NCBI GenBank assembly: GCA_029255685.2
Contig: CM055318.2
Location: 2,671,001 to 2,735,000, forward strand
DNA: 64,000 nt
Reading direction: 5' to 3'
From: Silene conica
Taxonomy: Eukaryota; Streptophyta; Magnoliopsida; Caryophyllales; Caryophyllaceae
This document shows, piece after piece, positions 1-10,000 of the stretch (positions within the stretch are counted from its first letter, which is position 1; every line of letters starts with the position of its first letter). The translations under genes were made by a program, and so were the position numbers. Below the pieces are notes generated by a model. The model worked only from the letters and a program-made list of their open reading frames with translations. It had not been told where the DNA came from and searched no databases.

Positions 1-484
1 CTACCAACTGAAATTACACACTTGAAAATATGTATAAAATCTAAGCCACAACACTTGTAGCTTACCATTGTGGTAGTTTCTAGCTTAAAAATGTTGTAAC
101 TTAAAAATCCTAGTTAGCAAACGTAAGCTAGTAACAACTAGCTTAGTTACCATTATTGAAGATGCTCATCTCCGATTTGGTCTTAAAAACAAATTTAACC
201 TTTCTTAGCTGGACTGGTCCGGTCCAAACCGTAACAATCTTTTGGCTAATGAGGTTGTCTAGTCTATAACTAATTATGGTCGGGTTTAGTTATGAATCAT
301 AAACACTCCTACTTTTAACACAATTAAAGGTTGGCTCAAACATACAATATATAGTTAAACTAAAACAATCACTTTATCGGCTAATCAAAATGCCCATTAA
401 AAAATACTCCGTATCAAATACCATCCCACCTAAGTATATAGGCACTTTTTTTTAATGCATTATACTATTTTTTTTAAAGCTACC
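1..484. other. Intergenic, no gene seen
   Basis: AT-rich sequence without a convincing reading frame or recognisable repeat. It ends with the left copy of the CTACC target duplication (480-484) of the nested LTR block. Confidence 0.6.
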
Positions 485-674
485 TGTGAAGAAACCCGAA
501 AGTCCCACATGTGAGGATTGTCCCACATTGATAAAAGAGGAGAAGAATTATCATAATATAAGGCAAGGGGTTACTCCCTCTATTGCCAATTGGTTTTAGA
601 GTGGAACCCTCTTGGGTTTATAATGTGGACTCTTTCTCCTCCGTTCGGGTGTAGCCCAGACCCGTTGTTGAATT
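485..674. repeat. Left LTR of outer element (3' tip missing)
   Basis: The LTR starts TGTGAAG directly after the target duplication. It runs until the copia LTR begins at 675, so the last bases seen in the right copy (TAACA) are missing here. Confidence 0.7.
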
Positions 675-888
675 TGTAAATTGAAACTAGGATGAAGAAG
701 ATCAATTCTGTAGAAACTGATGTTGATTTACAAACACAGTACAACTTGCTTAAATATACATCCATCAACTCTCCATCTACCCTCCTATACATTGCATCTC
801 CCCTTCTCATAATCAGAAAAATCAACCACTAAATAAATACAAAGAATACAATGAATATGTATGAAGAAAACAATGAATGGTAATTCCA
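675..888 (-). repeat. 3' LTR of copia element
   Basis: Direct repeat of 5392-5605. Lies downstream of the RNase H region and of a G-rich polypurine tract on the minus strand. Confidence 0.92.
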
Positions 889-898
889 ATACTCCCCC

Positions 899-3130
899 TC
901 AAGTTGGAGCACGGGGAACTCCGAGACCCAACTTGAAAACCAAATGATCAAAAACGTCTCCTCCAAGCGGTTTTGTAAACAAATCTGCAATTTGTTCCGA
1001 ACTAGAAACATGCCGAGCATCAATTTCCTTGGACACTAGATGTTGGCGGAGAAAATGACAAGCTATTTCAATGTGTTTAGTACGATCATGGAAAACGGGA
1101 TTTTTAGAGATGTGTAAGGCTGCTTGATTATCACAAAACAAGATCATAGGTTGTGTATGAAAAATGCTCAAAGAGCTAAGGAAGGATTTTACCCATAGAA
1201 GCTCACTCGTAACGGCACCCATGGCCCTATATTCCGCTTCAGCCGTCGATAAAGCAACTGTGGGCTGTTTTTTCGTGCGCCACGAAATAGGTGACCCACC
1301 GAGTGATACATAAGACCCACTGAATGAACAGCGAGTAAGCGGACAAGATGCATAATCCGAGTCACAATACCCTTCAAGTTGGAAGCTAGGACTTGAATTT
1401 AACGTAATACCGCGACTTGGGTCCTTTTTGATGTACCGAACAACCCGTAAGGCTGCTTCCCAATGCTCAATTTTTGGTTCATTAACAAATTGGGATAAGA
1501 TATGAACGGAATAAACAAGATCCGGTCTTGTAATCGTCAAATACACCAAGCGTCCAACCAACCTCCTATACTTCATTATGTCTTTCAAAACCGGACCCTT
1601 TGCAAGACCCAAATTGTGACGAGTTTGCATAGGAGTATGGACCGGTTTTGCGGCTGCCAAGCCACTGTCTTCAATAATATGGAGAGCATACTTCCGTTGG
1701 TTGAGAAATAAACCTTGTGACCCATGTGCGATTTCAATACCTAGGAAATACTTGAGTTTGCCTAGGTTTTTAATACCGAATGTTGAGTCCAAGAAACGTT
1801 TAAAATTGTCACAAGCTACCCGATTATTGCCAACCACAACCATATCGTCGACATAAACCAACACCCCAATAAAAATGCCATCACGATTATAAGTGAATAA
1901 GGAGTAATCCGCCATAGATTGTACAAAACCATAATGTTTCATAGATACGGTAAGTTTAGCAAACCAATTACGGGAAGCTTGTTTTAACCCATAAATTGAT
2001 TTAAGTAATTTGCAAACTTTCGTACCTTTATCCTTTTCAAAGCCTTGCGGGATTCTCATATAAACCGTCTCCTCAAGATCACCATGTAAAAAAGCGTTGT
2101 TGACATCAAGTTGTTCAATGATCCAACCTTTCTTAACGGCTACCGCAAGCATGCACCGTACACTCGTCATTTTGGCTACGGGAGCATAAGTTTCATGAAA
2201 ATCGATCCCCTCAACTTGAGTAAATCCTTGCGCCACAAGGCGTGCCTTGTATCGCTCAATTTCTCCATTAGCATGATATTTGATTTTATAGATCCACTTG
2301 CAGCCAACAGCTTTCTTTCCGTTCGGTAATTCCTCGATTTGCCAAGTTTTATTAGCTTCAAGGGCGTCGATCTCTTTTTTCATTGCATCACACCATTTCG
2401 GATTTCCGGAGGCCTCTCGAAATGACTTAGGCTCCCTATGCTCATCAATCTTAGCAAGAAAGCATTTATAGGACTCGGAAAAACCATTAGTGGAAATATA
2501 ATTAACGAGGGGATAACAAGTACCTGATTTTGAAGACTTCGACTGTCCACGTGAAGCATTCGAACAAGGGGTGATTACTTGTGTTGACTTGCAATAATAA
2601 TCCTTTTTCCAAGCCGGTTCAAACTTTTGACGAGCCCCACGCCCCATGTCCGTGGTTGGTACATGAGGAGCAGGAGAGGAAACCTCCTGTGACTCGTTAT
2701 GGGCAGCCCTTAACTCACTGTTTTGCGCGGTATTAGGCGGTACAGGGGCATCAACACTCGTGGGTTCAGGCATTTTTAATTCGTTACTGCCTACCACAAC
2801 ATCGTCTATGTCGACCCATAAATTTCCCTCTAATTTTCCCTTGTTGAACCCGGGTTGTATCGACCTCATTAGGATGCACAGCAGAATATAGGTATTCATG
2901 TTCAAAGAAGTGAACGTCACGAGAGACAAAGACTCGTTTTTCCTTAATGTCATAGACCTTCCAACCTTTTTTACTATGTGGATACCCAATAAAAATACAT
3001 CGCTTGCCTCGTTCATCAAATTTATCTCGGCCTTTAGTATTATTATGTACGTAACACAAGCATCCAAAAACTTTGACATTGTCATAGGTTGGTTTTGTGT
3101 TATACAAAATTTCAAAAGGAGTCTTGCCAT
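899..3130 (-). CDS. Copia reverse transcriptase and RNase H fragment
   Basis: Reverse transcriptase copies element RNA to cDNA and RNase H degrades the RNA strand. Visible are the copia RT start (WCDAMKKEI), the KWIYKIK, ARLVAQGFTQ and LDVNNAFLHGDL blocks, the active site YVDD, and the RNase H parts SDYASC, STAEAEY and DNQAA. The stop at 899 lies next to the polypurine tract, as expected for the end of copia Pol. The first 80-90 codons of the open frame overlap the integrase frame and are not real protein; the true continuation starts near 2870. This is the best preserved part of the element. Confidence 0.92.
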   Translation of the reverse strand: MARLLLKFCITQNQPMTMSKFLDACVTYIIILKAEINLMNEASDVFLLGIHIVKKVGRSMTLRKNESLSLVTFTSLNMNTYILLCILMRSIQPGFNKGKLEGNLWVDIDDVVVGSNELKMPEPTSVDAPVPPNTAQNSELRAAHNESQEVSSPAPHVPTTDMGRGARQKFEPAWKKDYYCKSTQVITPCSNASRGQSKSSKSGTCYPLVNYISTNGFSESYKCFLAKIDEHREPKSFREASGNPKWCDAMKKEIDALEANKTWQIEELPNGKKAVGCKWIYKIKYHANGEIERYKARLVAQGFTQVEGIDFHETYAPVAKMTSVRCMLAVAVKKGWIIEQLDVNNAFLHGDLEETVYMRIPQGFEKDKGTKVCKLLKSIYGLKQASRNWFAKLTVSMKHYGFVQSMADYSLFTYNRDGIFIGVLVYVDDMVVVGNNRVACDNFKRFLDSTFGIKNLGKLKYFLGIEIAHGSQGLFLNQRKYALHIIEDSGLAAAKPVHTPMQTRHNLGLAKGPVLKDIMKYRRLVGRLVYLTITRPDLVYSVHILSQFVNEPKIEHWEAALRVVRYIKKDPSRGITLNSSPSFQLEGYCDSDYASCPLTRCSFSGSYVSLGGSPISWRTKKQPTVALSTAEAEYRAMGAVTSELLWVKSFLSSLSIFHTQPMILFCDNQAALHISKNPVFHDRTKHIEIACHFLRQHLVSKEIDARHVSSSEQIADLFTKPLGGDVFDHLVFKLGLGVPRAPT

Positions 3131-3557
3131 GTAATAATGGTGTGGGTGTTCGATTGATTAAGTAAGCAGCCGTCAACACACATTCTCCCCAAAAATGTAA
3201 CGGTAACCTACTCTTAAAACGTAAGGCACGAGCTTTTTCAAGTATGTGACGATGTTTTCGTTCGACTCGTCCATTTTGTTGAGGTGTATTAGTATTACTG
3301 GTTTGGAAAAGGATGTCATTTTCCTCATAATAGCCCTTCATTGGTGTAGCTAATAATTCCGTTCCATTTTCGCTTTGTATTATTTTGACACAAGTATGGA
3401 ATTGGGTTTTGACCATTTGACAAAATATTTTCATGTAATTCCCGGCTTCACTCTTTTCTCTCATAAGGTAAACCCAAACAGCTCGACTACGATCATCCAC
3501 AATAGTCAGAAAATAATGAGCCCGTGTCAAACTAGCTACTTTGTAAGGCCCCCCCAT
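2784..3557 (-). CDS. Copia integrase core fragment (frame-shifted)
   Basis: Integrase inserts the cDNA into host DNA. The frame carries the DDRSR region of the first catalytic Asp, the TPQQNGRVERKHR block with the catalytic Glu, and the downstream FGCLCYV region. The motif around the second catalytic Asp reads SENG where copia integrases normally have SDNG, so a key acidic residue is changed from Asp to Glu. Its beginning is out of frame with gag-protease. Its end (about 2840-2880) is out of frame with the reverse transcriptase, so both borders are frameshifts. It is a pseudogene segment. Confidence 0.88.
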   Translation of the reverse strand: MGGPYKVASLTRAHYFLTIVDDRSRAVWVYLMREKSEAGNYMKIFCQMVKTQFHTCVKIIQSENGTELLATPMKGYYEENDILFQTSNTNTPQQNGRVERKHRHILEKARALRFKSRLPLHFWGECVLTAAYLINRTPTPLLHGKTPFEILYNTKPTYDNVKVFGCLCYVHNNTKGRDKFDERGKRCIFIGYPHSKKGWKVYDIKEKRVFVSRDVHFFEHEYLYSAVHPNEVDTTRVQQGKIRGKFMGRHRRCCGRQ

Positions 3558-5269
3558 ATATCACAATGAATCAAACCAAATAAGACATCGCATCTTTTAT
3601 TGTTCAATTTAAAAGGAGTACGGGATTGTTTCGCCCTACAGCAAGAATCACAAACTGTATCTGATGTCCAATTCAAATTACTACCAATTAAAGTAGAAAA
3701 ATGAGAAAAAATACTCATCGACGGGTGTCCTAATCTCTTATGCCAAAGATGAGCCTCCTTGGTAACCCGAACTGGAGCAACAATGTCATCCGTCTTCGGT
3801 TGCAAGTAATACACCCCATGTCGATGTTCACCGCGTCCAATCGTCGTCTTCGAATTCAGGTCCTGTATTTCACAAAAATCCGAGTGAAAAATTATAGCAC
3901 AATTGGTCTCACTAATGAGTTGTTTAACGGATATTAAATTACAAGTGAGGGTAGGAACAAATAACACATCTCGTAATATGAAGTTATCACGGAGGTGAAC
4001 CTCGCCATGTATATTAGCCGCGACCTGTCTGCCATCAGGCAAACTGATTGATGAATAATTATTATCAACCCAAGTATTTACCAACAAAACTCGCCTTCCG
4101 GTCATGTGGTGGGAACACCCACTGTCAATCATCCAATCAAGATTAACAATAGCTATCATACCTTTGAGTTTGTCACCATCCGGACTGCCTTTGAGTAAGA
4201 TTTTTAGCCGTTCGAATTCTTCGGGAGTGAACTTGAAATTTTGTGACGATGTTTCTACATCCTTCGAGCCAGGAGCCGACCCAATCGCATTTGCTTGTTG
4301 TTGATCATGATTGCGACCCCTGCCGCGGCCGCGACCTCCTCGAGAACCAGAGCCTCGTCGTCCGCGCCCCCTGTCTCGGCCTTGGACTGCAACGAAGCCG
4401 TGCTTGGTGTAGCAGTTATCCTCGGTGTGGTAATATTTGCCACAATACGTGCACTGTGGCGGCGAGTCTGGTTCATCAGTTTCGCCTTTTGTGTGCCATC
4501 CTCTGCCACTACTGCGAATTGCCATAGCTGCTTCAATTTTGTCATCTTTAATTTGAGTAATTGAGGCGTGCCGTTCTTCTCGAAGGATCACACCATAAGC
4601 ACGAGCAAGATTGGCAATAGGATCATCCATCAAAAGGTTCGTTCTCACAGTCCCATAGAGTTTCGAATCCAATCCCACGAGAAATTGATGGACTCGTTCT
4701 TCTTCTCTTGCTTTGGTAATGGAGGCGGCGGCTCCACAGGTACAGTTCTGAATTTGAATATATTTATCTAATTCATCCCAAAGGGATTTCAAACGAGTAT
4801 AATACTCGGTCACAGATTCGCTTCCTTGCTTGCATTCATTAAGATCGCCCTTTAATTGATGGACACGAGGAGCGTTCCCAACTGAGTACCGTGATTGTAA
4901 TTCTTCCCAAATATCCGGTACAGATTGGGAAAAGGTGATACTCTTGTGCAATTTTTCATCAATCACGTTCCGCAACCATGCTTTAACCATTGCGTTGCAT
5001 TGCCTCCAAGCGACGGTTTCTATGGTTTCTTCGCCGTCATCAAAATCTGGTTGGACTACCTTGCCTTCAAGGAAGGCTAATTTATTCTTGGTATCCAACC
5101 CATTTCTAACTGCATCAGCCCACAAATCATAGTTGTTGCCATTGAATAGAATTTGAGTGACAACAAGGTTTGGATTTTCAGAAGGATGGAGGTAGAGGGG
5201 TGACGTGACGGGGATGGTCTTTGGACCGATGCCCTTCTGTTTGTCGTCGTTACCACTGCCGCCAGTCAT
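3536..5269 (-). CDS. Copia gag-protease-pre-integrase part of the polyprotein
   Basis: About 577 codons from the ATG at 5269. I prefer this ATG over the longer open frame (to 5542), because the upstream part is LTR and leader. In order: a copia gag domain (about residues 30-240), an RG-rich basic stretch, a CX2CX4HX4C zinc knuckle (C273-C286) for RNA binding, an aspartic protease active site DSG (about 382-384), and a pre-integrase HHCC zinc region (LWHKRLGH ... CDSCC) near the end. The frame stops at 3536 inside a run of seven G (minus strand), exactly where the integrase core should continue in another frame. That is a homopolymer frameshift, so Pol cannot be made from this copy. Confidence 0.9.
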   Translation of the reverse strand: MTGGSGNDDKQKGIGPKTIPVTSPLYLHPSENPNLVVTQILFNGNNYDLWADAVRNGLDTKNKLAFLEGKVVQPDFDDGEETIETVAWRQCNAMVKAWLRNVIDEKLHKSITFSQSVPDIWEELQSRYSVGNAPRVHQLKGDLNECKQGSESVTEYYTRLKSLWDELDKYIQIQNCTCGAAASITKAREEERVHQFLVGLDSKLYGTVRTNLLMDDPIANLARAYGVILREERHASITQIKDDKIEAAMAIRSSGRGWHTKGETDEPDSPPQCTYCGKYYHTEDNCYTKHGFVAVQGRDRGRGRRGSGSRGGRGRGRGRNHDQQQANAIGSAPGSKDVETSSQNFKFTPEEFERLKILLKGSPDGDKLKGMIAIVNLDWMIDSGCSHHMTGRRVLLVNTWVDNNYSSISLPDGRQVAANIHGEVHLRDNFILRDVLFVPTLTCNLISVKQLISETNCAIIFHSDFCEIQDLNSKTTIGRGEHRHGVYYLQPKTDDIVAPVRVTKEAHLWHKRLGHPSMSIFSHFSTLIGSNLNWTSDTVCDSCCRAKQSRTPFKLNNKRCDVLFGLIHCDIWGGLTK

Positions 5270-5379
5270 ATTGTTGTGTTTGTGTTTTTTTTTTTTTTTT
5301 TGTTTTTGTTGTGTTTGAGGGATGAGAGCAGGAAGGAGAGAAAAAATGGGAAGCGGAAAAAAAAAAGGATCGAGATTAG

Positions 5380-5389
5380 TCTGATACCA
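5380..5389 (-). other. Primer-binding site (initiator Met-tRNA)
   Basis: The minus strand reads TGGTATCAGA two bases inside the 5' LTR. This complements the 3' end of plant initiator Met-tRNA, the usual primer of plant copia elements. Confidence 0.88.
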
Positions 5390-5391
5390 TG

Positions 5392-5605
5392 TGTAAATTG
5401 AAACTAGGATGAAGAAGATCAATTCTGTAGAAACTGATGTTGATTTACAAACACAGTACAACTTGCTTAAATATACATCCACCAACTCTCCATCTACCCT
5501 CATATACATTGCATCTCCTCTTCTCATAATCAGAAAAATCAACCACTAAATAAATACAAAGAATACAATGAATATGTATGAAGAAAACAATGAATGGTAA
5601 TTCCA
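5392..5605 (-). repeat. 5' LTR of copia element
   Basis: Direct repeat of 675-888. Lies upstream of the primer-binding site and of gag on the minus strand. Confidence 0.92.
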
Positions 5606-5609
5606 ATAC

Positions 5610-5910
5610 TTATAGATGAACCGTCTCAACCAAAACCTTAAGGTGATGGTTGAGGCCCAACTATTGTTAATATTCCTAATACGCTCCCTCACTCAAATGC
5701 CCATTGGGCTTGAAGAGTGGTTAGTTTGCACAGGCCCACCCATACCGTGTGCTGGTTTCCACTTCGTGGTTTTTTGAGGGGTTTTGAGGTTGCCAGGATT
5801 CGAACCCGTGACCTTCGGTCACACTGTCTCTGATACCATGATAGATGAACCGTCTCAACCAAAACCTTAAGGTGATGGTTGAGGCCCAACTATTGTTAAT
5901 ATTCCTAACA
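5610..5910 (-). mobile_element. TRIM (terminal-repeat retrotransposon in miniature), copy A
   Basis: Two 72-bp direct repeats (5610-5681 and 5839-5910) flank a 157-bp non-coding interior. On the minus strand the right repeat is followed directly by TGGTATCAGAG (5828-5838), the initiator-tRNA primer site. A purine-rich tract (GAGTGAGGGAGCG) precedes the left repeat. That is the full retroelement layout without genes. The same element recurs at 50446-50730. The interior also holds a tRNA-type B-box (GGTTCGAATCC, minus strand, near 5795-5805). Confidence 0.88.
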
Positions 5911-6075
5911 TGATTGTCCCACATTGATAAAAGAGGAGAAGAATTATCATAATATAAGGCAAGGGGTTACTCCCTCTATTGCCAATTGGTTTTAGAGTGG
6001 AACCCTCTTGGGTTTATAATGTGGACTATTTCTCCTCCGTTCGGGTGTAGCCCAGACCAATTGTTGAATTTAACA
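5911..6075. repeat. Right LTR of outer element (5' tip missing)
   Basis: Matches 516-674 almost perfectly and ends in TTTAACA before the CTACC target duplication. About 30 bp present at the left end of the other LTR are absent, because the TRIM abuts it at 5910. Confidence 0.7.
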
Positions 6076-6366
6076 CTACCCATCTAAGGTAGATAGGATG
6101 GTAGTTGAAAATTTATGCATTATACTATTATCTTATCCATAATATCTAATCCGTCTTAAACTTAAGATAAAATCTCTATCTTAAACGAGAATTTGCCTAA
6201 TTAATTAACATGATATTTACATTTTTTCGTGGACTACCTCTTTATCGACTAATTTAAATGTGCATAATTATAAAATGAACATTGAAAATAACGATTTCAT
6301 CATCAACTAAAGAATTATCGGGAAATTTAACTTTTTGGTTCATTAAATATTTACAATCCATGTGAG

Positions 6367-6632
6367 ACGCTATCTACCAACTATCTTAATTGAAAAAGTC
6401 AAAACACATAATTTCATAAAAATAACGCTCATGACCGAAGGTCAAATCCCCTCAACATTAAAATCGCCATTGTACATCCCTTTACGTCCCGAGAAACACG
6501 TTATCTGTCAACTATCTTAATTAAAAAACTCAAAACAAATAATTTCATAACAAATAACGCTCATGGCCGGAGGTACAATCCCCTCAACATCAAAATCGCC
6601 ATTTTACGTCCCTTTACGCCCCGAAAAACACG
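6367..6632. repeat. Tandem duplication, about 133-bp unit
   Basis: Two diverged direct copies (about 6367-6498 and 6500-6632) share ACTATCTTAATT, AATTTCATAA, TAACGCTCATG and a segment with AATCCCCTCAACAT. The latter resembles the B-box half of a tRNA-derived SINE seen near 16800 and 34590. Located 150-400 bp upstream of the transcribed part of the SAM-domain gene. Confidence 0.7.
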
Positions 6633-6830
6633 AAAATAAATCTAGTGGGCTTTCAACATGGACTAGACTCAATTTGCAACAAATAAGCCCACCAGAAAGC
6701 CCAACTCAACAAAAATATCCAGGTCTCAACTCTGGACACAAACAGTCAAACAGAAAAGAGTAATCAATTTGTTTTTTCCCCTATCCCAATCCCAGAAAAT
6801 AAATAAACTAAAAAACAAAAACCAAAAAAG

Positions 6831-6839
6831 AAACCCTAA
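6831..6839 (+). promoter_or_regulatory. Telo-box in promoter/5' UTR of the SAM gene
   Basis: AAACCCTAA about 200 bp upstream of the ATG at 7047, in the A/C-rich leader sequence typical of plant 5' UTRs. Telo-boxes are common near transcription starts of growth- and translation-related genes. Functional relevance here is inferred only. Confidence 0.45.
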
Positions 6840-7046
6840 ATCCCCAAATCATCTCCATTTCTACAACTTCAACATTTCTACTTCCCTAATTTCATCTCTC
6901 TTTACTCTCAATTTCAGAAATTTCATTTGATTTGTACTTTATTTAATTACTCAGCTCATGCTACTCATTTCGCTGCTGAAAAAAAAGGAAAATCGTGGTT
7001 TCTTTACTTGATAATTTGACGGACTCGGGTGTTTGGATCCGTATTG

Positions 7047-10000
7047 ATGTCGGATAGTTTAGGGATGTCTCGGGTTACCATTACTCTCGGTCGCGAGGGT
7101 CGGGTACATTTACCGTCTTAACCTTTGTTTTTTTTACCGTTAGGGTTTTACTTTTAATTTTGATTTTATATGCATTTATTGAAGTATTATCATTAGCTTT
7201 GTGGTTACTCGCTTGTTTACCTTTGATTAAAATTACCGGTGACAAGGAATAAAAAAAGTAAATAAATGATTGGTACGGAGGGAGTATGCATTATTGTTGG
7301 TTGTTGTATAATGTTAGTCATATGCCTGGTTATATAAAAGAAAGGTTTTAGCTTTAGGGAGGTTGAATTTTGTACAGAAAATGATGATCATGGACTGATG
7401 GTTCGTATGATTTGGTGTAATGAGGCGGATGAATGAAGTAATGCAGTTTGAGTAGACGAATTCGGAGTGTGGTTTGGAGAAGTAAGTGATAATTGGGTTA
7501 GGAAATTGCAAATCACAGCTCGAAAAACGGATTTATTGAGTACTAGTAACTTACTTTTCAGTTGGCTGGATCACAAACTCATGATAGGTTAGCATAAAAT
7601 GGTTTTACATGAGAATAAGTGGAAAGAAATTGGATATGTTAAGTGGCAGTTTATAATGTTAGATGAGTTTAAGACTTTGATTTGGGTAGCTACAAGTTTG
7701 TGTAGAAACTGAATTTGAAGGGAAGGGAGGCTATGTTACTCAGACTCGTTTAGAAGTGTCGGACTCGGCTATTTTATTGAAAAATGTGCACATTTTGGTC
7801 TAAAATGAGGTGTCCATGTGTCATACCCTGTCCGAGTGTCGAGTGTCGGACACGGGTACACGAGAAAATTGGAAGAGTCGGAGTTACATAGAAGGGAGGT
7901 AGTACTTAGGAAACATGGATGTTAGCGTTGCGTTTGGCTAATGGGTGGTGTTTGATTGTAGGTGGTGAAGAGGGCTGGAGGGCCGGATGATGATGAGGGA
8001 ACTATGAATGGTGTGCCTATTCCAGGCGGTAAGCGGTCTGTCAGAGATAGACTTGGTGGTATTGCCGAAGATAGGAGTGATTCTTATAATAAGCGGTGCG
8101 TATCCATTTGTTTGTGCAGTTTGATATCACGTTTTCAGAATTGCTATCTTCTTCTGTTCAGAAATCAGAACAAACTTTGGGTTTTTCTATTTCAAATTTG
8201 ATCAGGTTTATATGTTGGCTTGGTCTGTTTTAATTTGTTGTATTGTAATCCATGTTCTATGTTTCACAATCCTAGGCAGCGTGGGGAGAGCACAAGTAAC
8301 TCAGTTGGTAATGCCCTGTGAAACTGTTGTGCTTTTCTGTACTCTGATTTGCTAACATGTTTCCATTCAACTAACCATACTTCCTTTGAAACATGAAAGA
8401 TATGTGTCTTCGTAAAGATGATCTTCGGTTCAAACTTATGCAAAAAAGCAACGGCCAGGGATCTTTGAACAGCGAGCCAGGGCAGAGTTTTGACCTCCGA
8501 GATAAACTGTCAAGAAGAACGTCCCGGCCTTCTGCAGATATTATGGCAATGCGGCCTCCTGAATCCTTTGATAGTATGCGCCCTTTTATGCCTGACCCCA
8601 GGATTACTAGCATGGCAAGATATCCTGTAATTGAAGCCAGGGATGTGAGCATACTGGGTCGATTCCCTCCATCGAGAAACCCAAATGGATTATCTGCAAG
8701 CGGTCCTCCTAGAAGTTCCTCCTGGACTTTGGAGAATCTGAGGCGGAGATCGCCCGCTAATTTGAGACGAAGATCTCCAGAGGATTTGAGACGGAGATCT
8801 CCCGAGGGTTTGCGACAAAGATCTCCCGAGGTTTTGCGACAAAGATCTCCTGATGTCTTGAGAAGAAGATCTCGCGAGGGTTTGAGACTAAGATCTCCAG
8901 AGGGCTTTAGACGACAATCTCCAGAGGGCTTAGGGCGAAGAGCTCCAAATGGAATGAGACGAGGATCTCCAGAGGGCCTGAGACGAAGGTCTCCAGAGAG
9001 TCTGAGACGACCCCCAGAGGGCTTCAGACGACAATCGCCAGAGATTTTGAGACGACGATCTCCAGAGATTTTGAGACGACGATCTCCTGAGGTACTGAGA
9101 CGACGATCTCCAGAGGTTTTGAGACGACGATCTCCTGAGGTACTGAGACGACGATCTCCAGAGGGATTGAGAGAACGACCTGTTGAAGGTTTGAGACGAA
9201 GATCCCCAGAGCGGCCTTTTCACCCTTCTGCTGCTAGAGGGCACTCTCCTCTTAGAAGTAGAGAAGATATGCAGAGAAGACCATTAATCAGGCCATACGA
9301 TGAAGAGAGGTCAACTGCATATTTGAGAATGAGTCCAAAAAGAGCTGTCCGATCATCTCCGTATCTAACCCAATCTTCTTTACCTGCTCCGTTGATGAAC
9401 TCTGTTGTCCCAGTTTCTCGTTATCCTCATGCGGGTGGAGTTGTCCAGAATGCTGCGTCTAGGGTATGAGGTCTTACTTTAAGAATATTACCATGCTTGT
9501 TATAGATCTTTACTTTTCCGTCTGTCCTAATTTAGTTTTGATTCTTGGAGTTTTCTGTGTATAATGGTAAGAAATTGTCATATCATTCACATGATGCAAC
9601 TTTTTTGCTTCTTTCCTATTGGTAAAGAAAATTCTTGGTACATGTTAATCTAACTCATTGTTGTGGCCAACCATGTTGATATCTGGCATGTCACTCAAGG
9701 ATTGAAATAGGAATCCATATATAAACCTTACTACTCTGACTCTTCTCCTTGAGAGTCAGATAAGAGCCTGACATGACGAAATTGGGGGAAGAGATTGATT
9801 GTACACACCATTCAGCTCGTTTTTATTGACATTAAGCCTTTGGTCTAACGATCTATGTATTTCACTTTAAAAACTTAAAATATTTGAAGGCTTTTCAATT
9901 TTTGAGGCTCGAGTAGTTGCATCCAACCTGAATCGAGCACCATGGCGTCTCAGTAATCTTACTGTCTTTATTGAAGGATAAATATCGTTACTTTTAAGTC

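Larger units (their letters stand above)
675..5605 (-). mobile_element. Ty1/copia LTR retrotransposon, full-length but broken
   Basis: A 4.9-kb minus-strand element with two 214-bp LTRs (675-888 and 5392-5605), each TG...CA, differing at three positions by eye (about 98.6% identity), so a fairly recent insertion. A primer-binding site for initiator Met-tRNA (TGGTATCAGA on the minus strand, 5380-5389) follows the 5' LTR, and a G-rich polypurine tract (about 892-903) precedes the 3' LTR. Domain order is gag, protease, integrase, reverse transcriptase, RNase H, which is diagnostic of copia. The frame is broken twice, so the copy is not autonomous. No 5-bp target duplication is visible, because both flanks are altered by neighbouring elements. 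The 5 bp beyond each LTR (ATACT) are also shared. Confidence 0.95.
485..6075. mobile_element. Outer short-LTR retroelement, carrier of nested insertions
   Basis: Two near-identical direct repeats (516-674 and 5912-6070, about three differences) border the block. The whole is flanked by a perfect 5-bp target duplication CTACC (480-484 and 6076-6080), and the outer ends read TG at 485 and CA at 6075, as expected for an LTR element. Nothing of its own internal region is recognisable. The interior is a copia element and a TRIM, so it was either a non-autonomous (TRIM-like) element or lost its interior. Its coding strand cannot be set. Confidence 0.75.

Noticed and set aside
580..825. 81-aa minus-strand ORF in the left LTR
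   Set aside because: LTR sequence; the same frame recurs at the start of the gag ORF because the LTRs are identical, not because it is protein.
8735..9211. Regular repeats that could suggest a CRISPR array
   Set aside because: Head-to-tail 24-bp coding units without spacers in a plant exon.
8930..9244. Minus-strand ORF with Ser/Leu/Trp repeats
   Set aside because: Opposite-strand shadow of the 24-bp coding minisatellite of the SAM gene.
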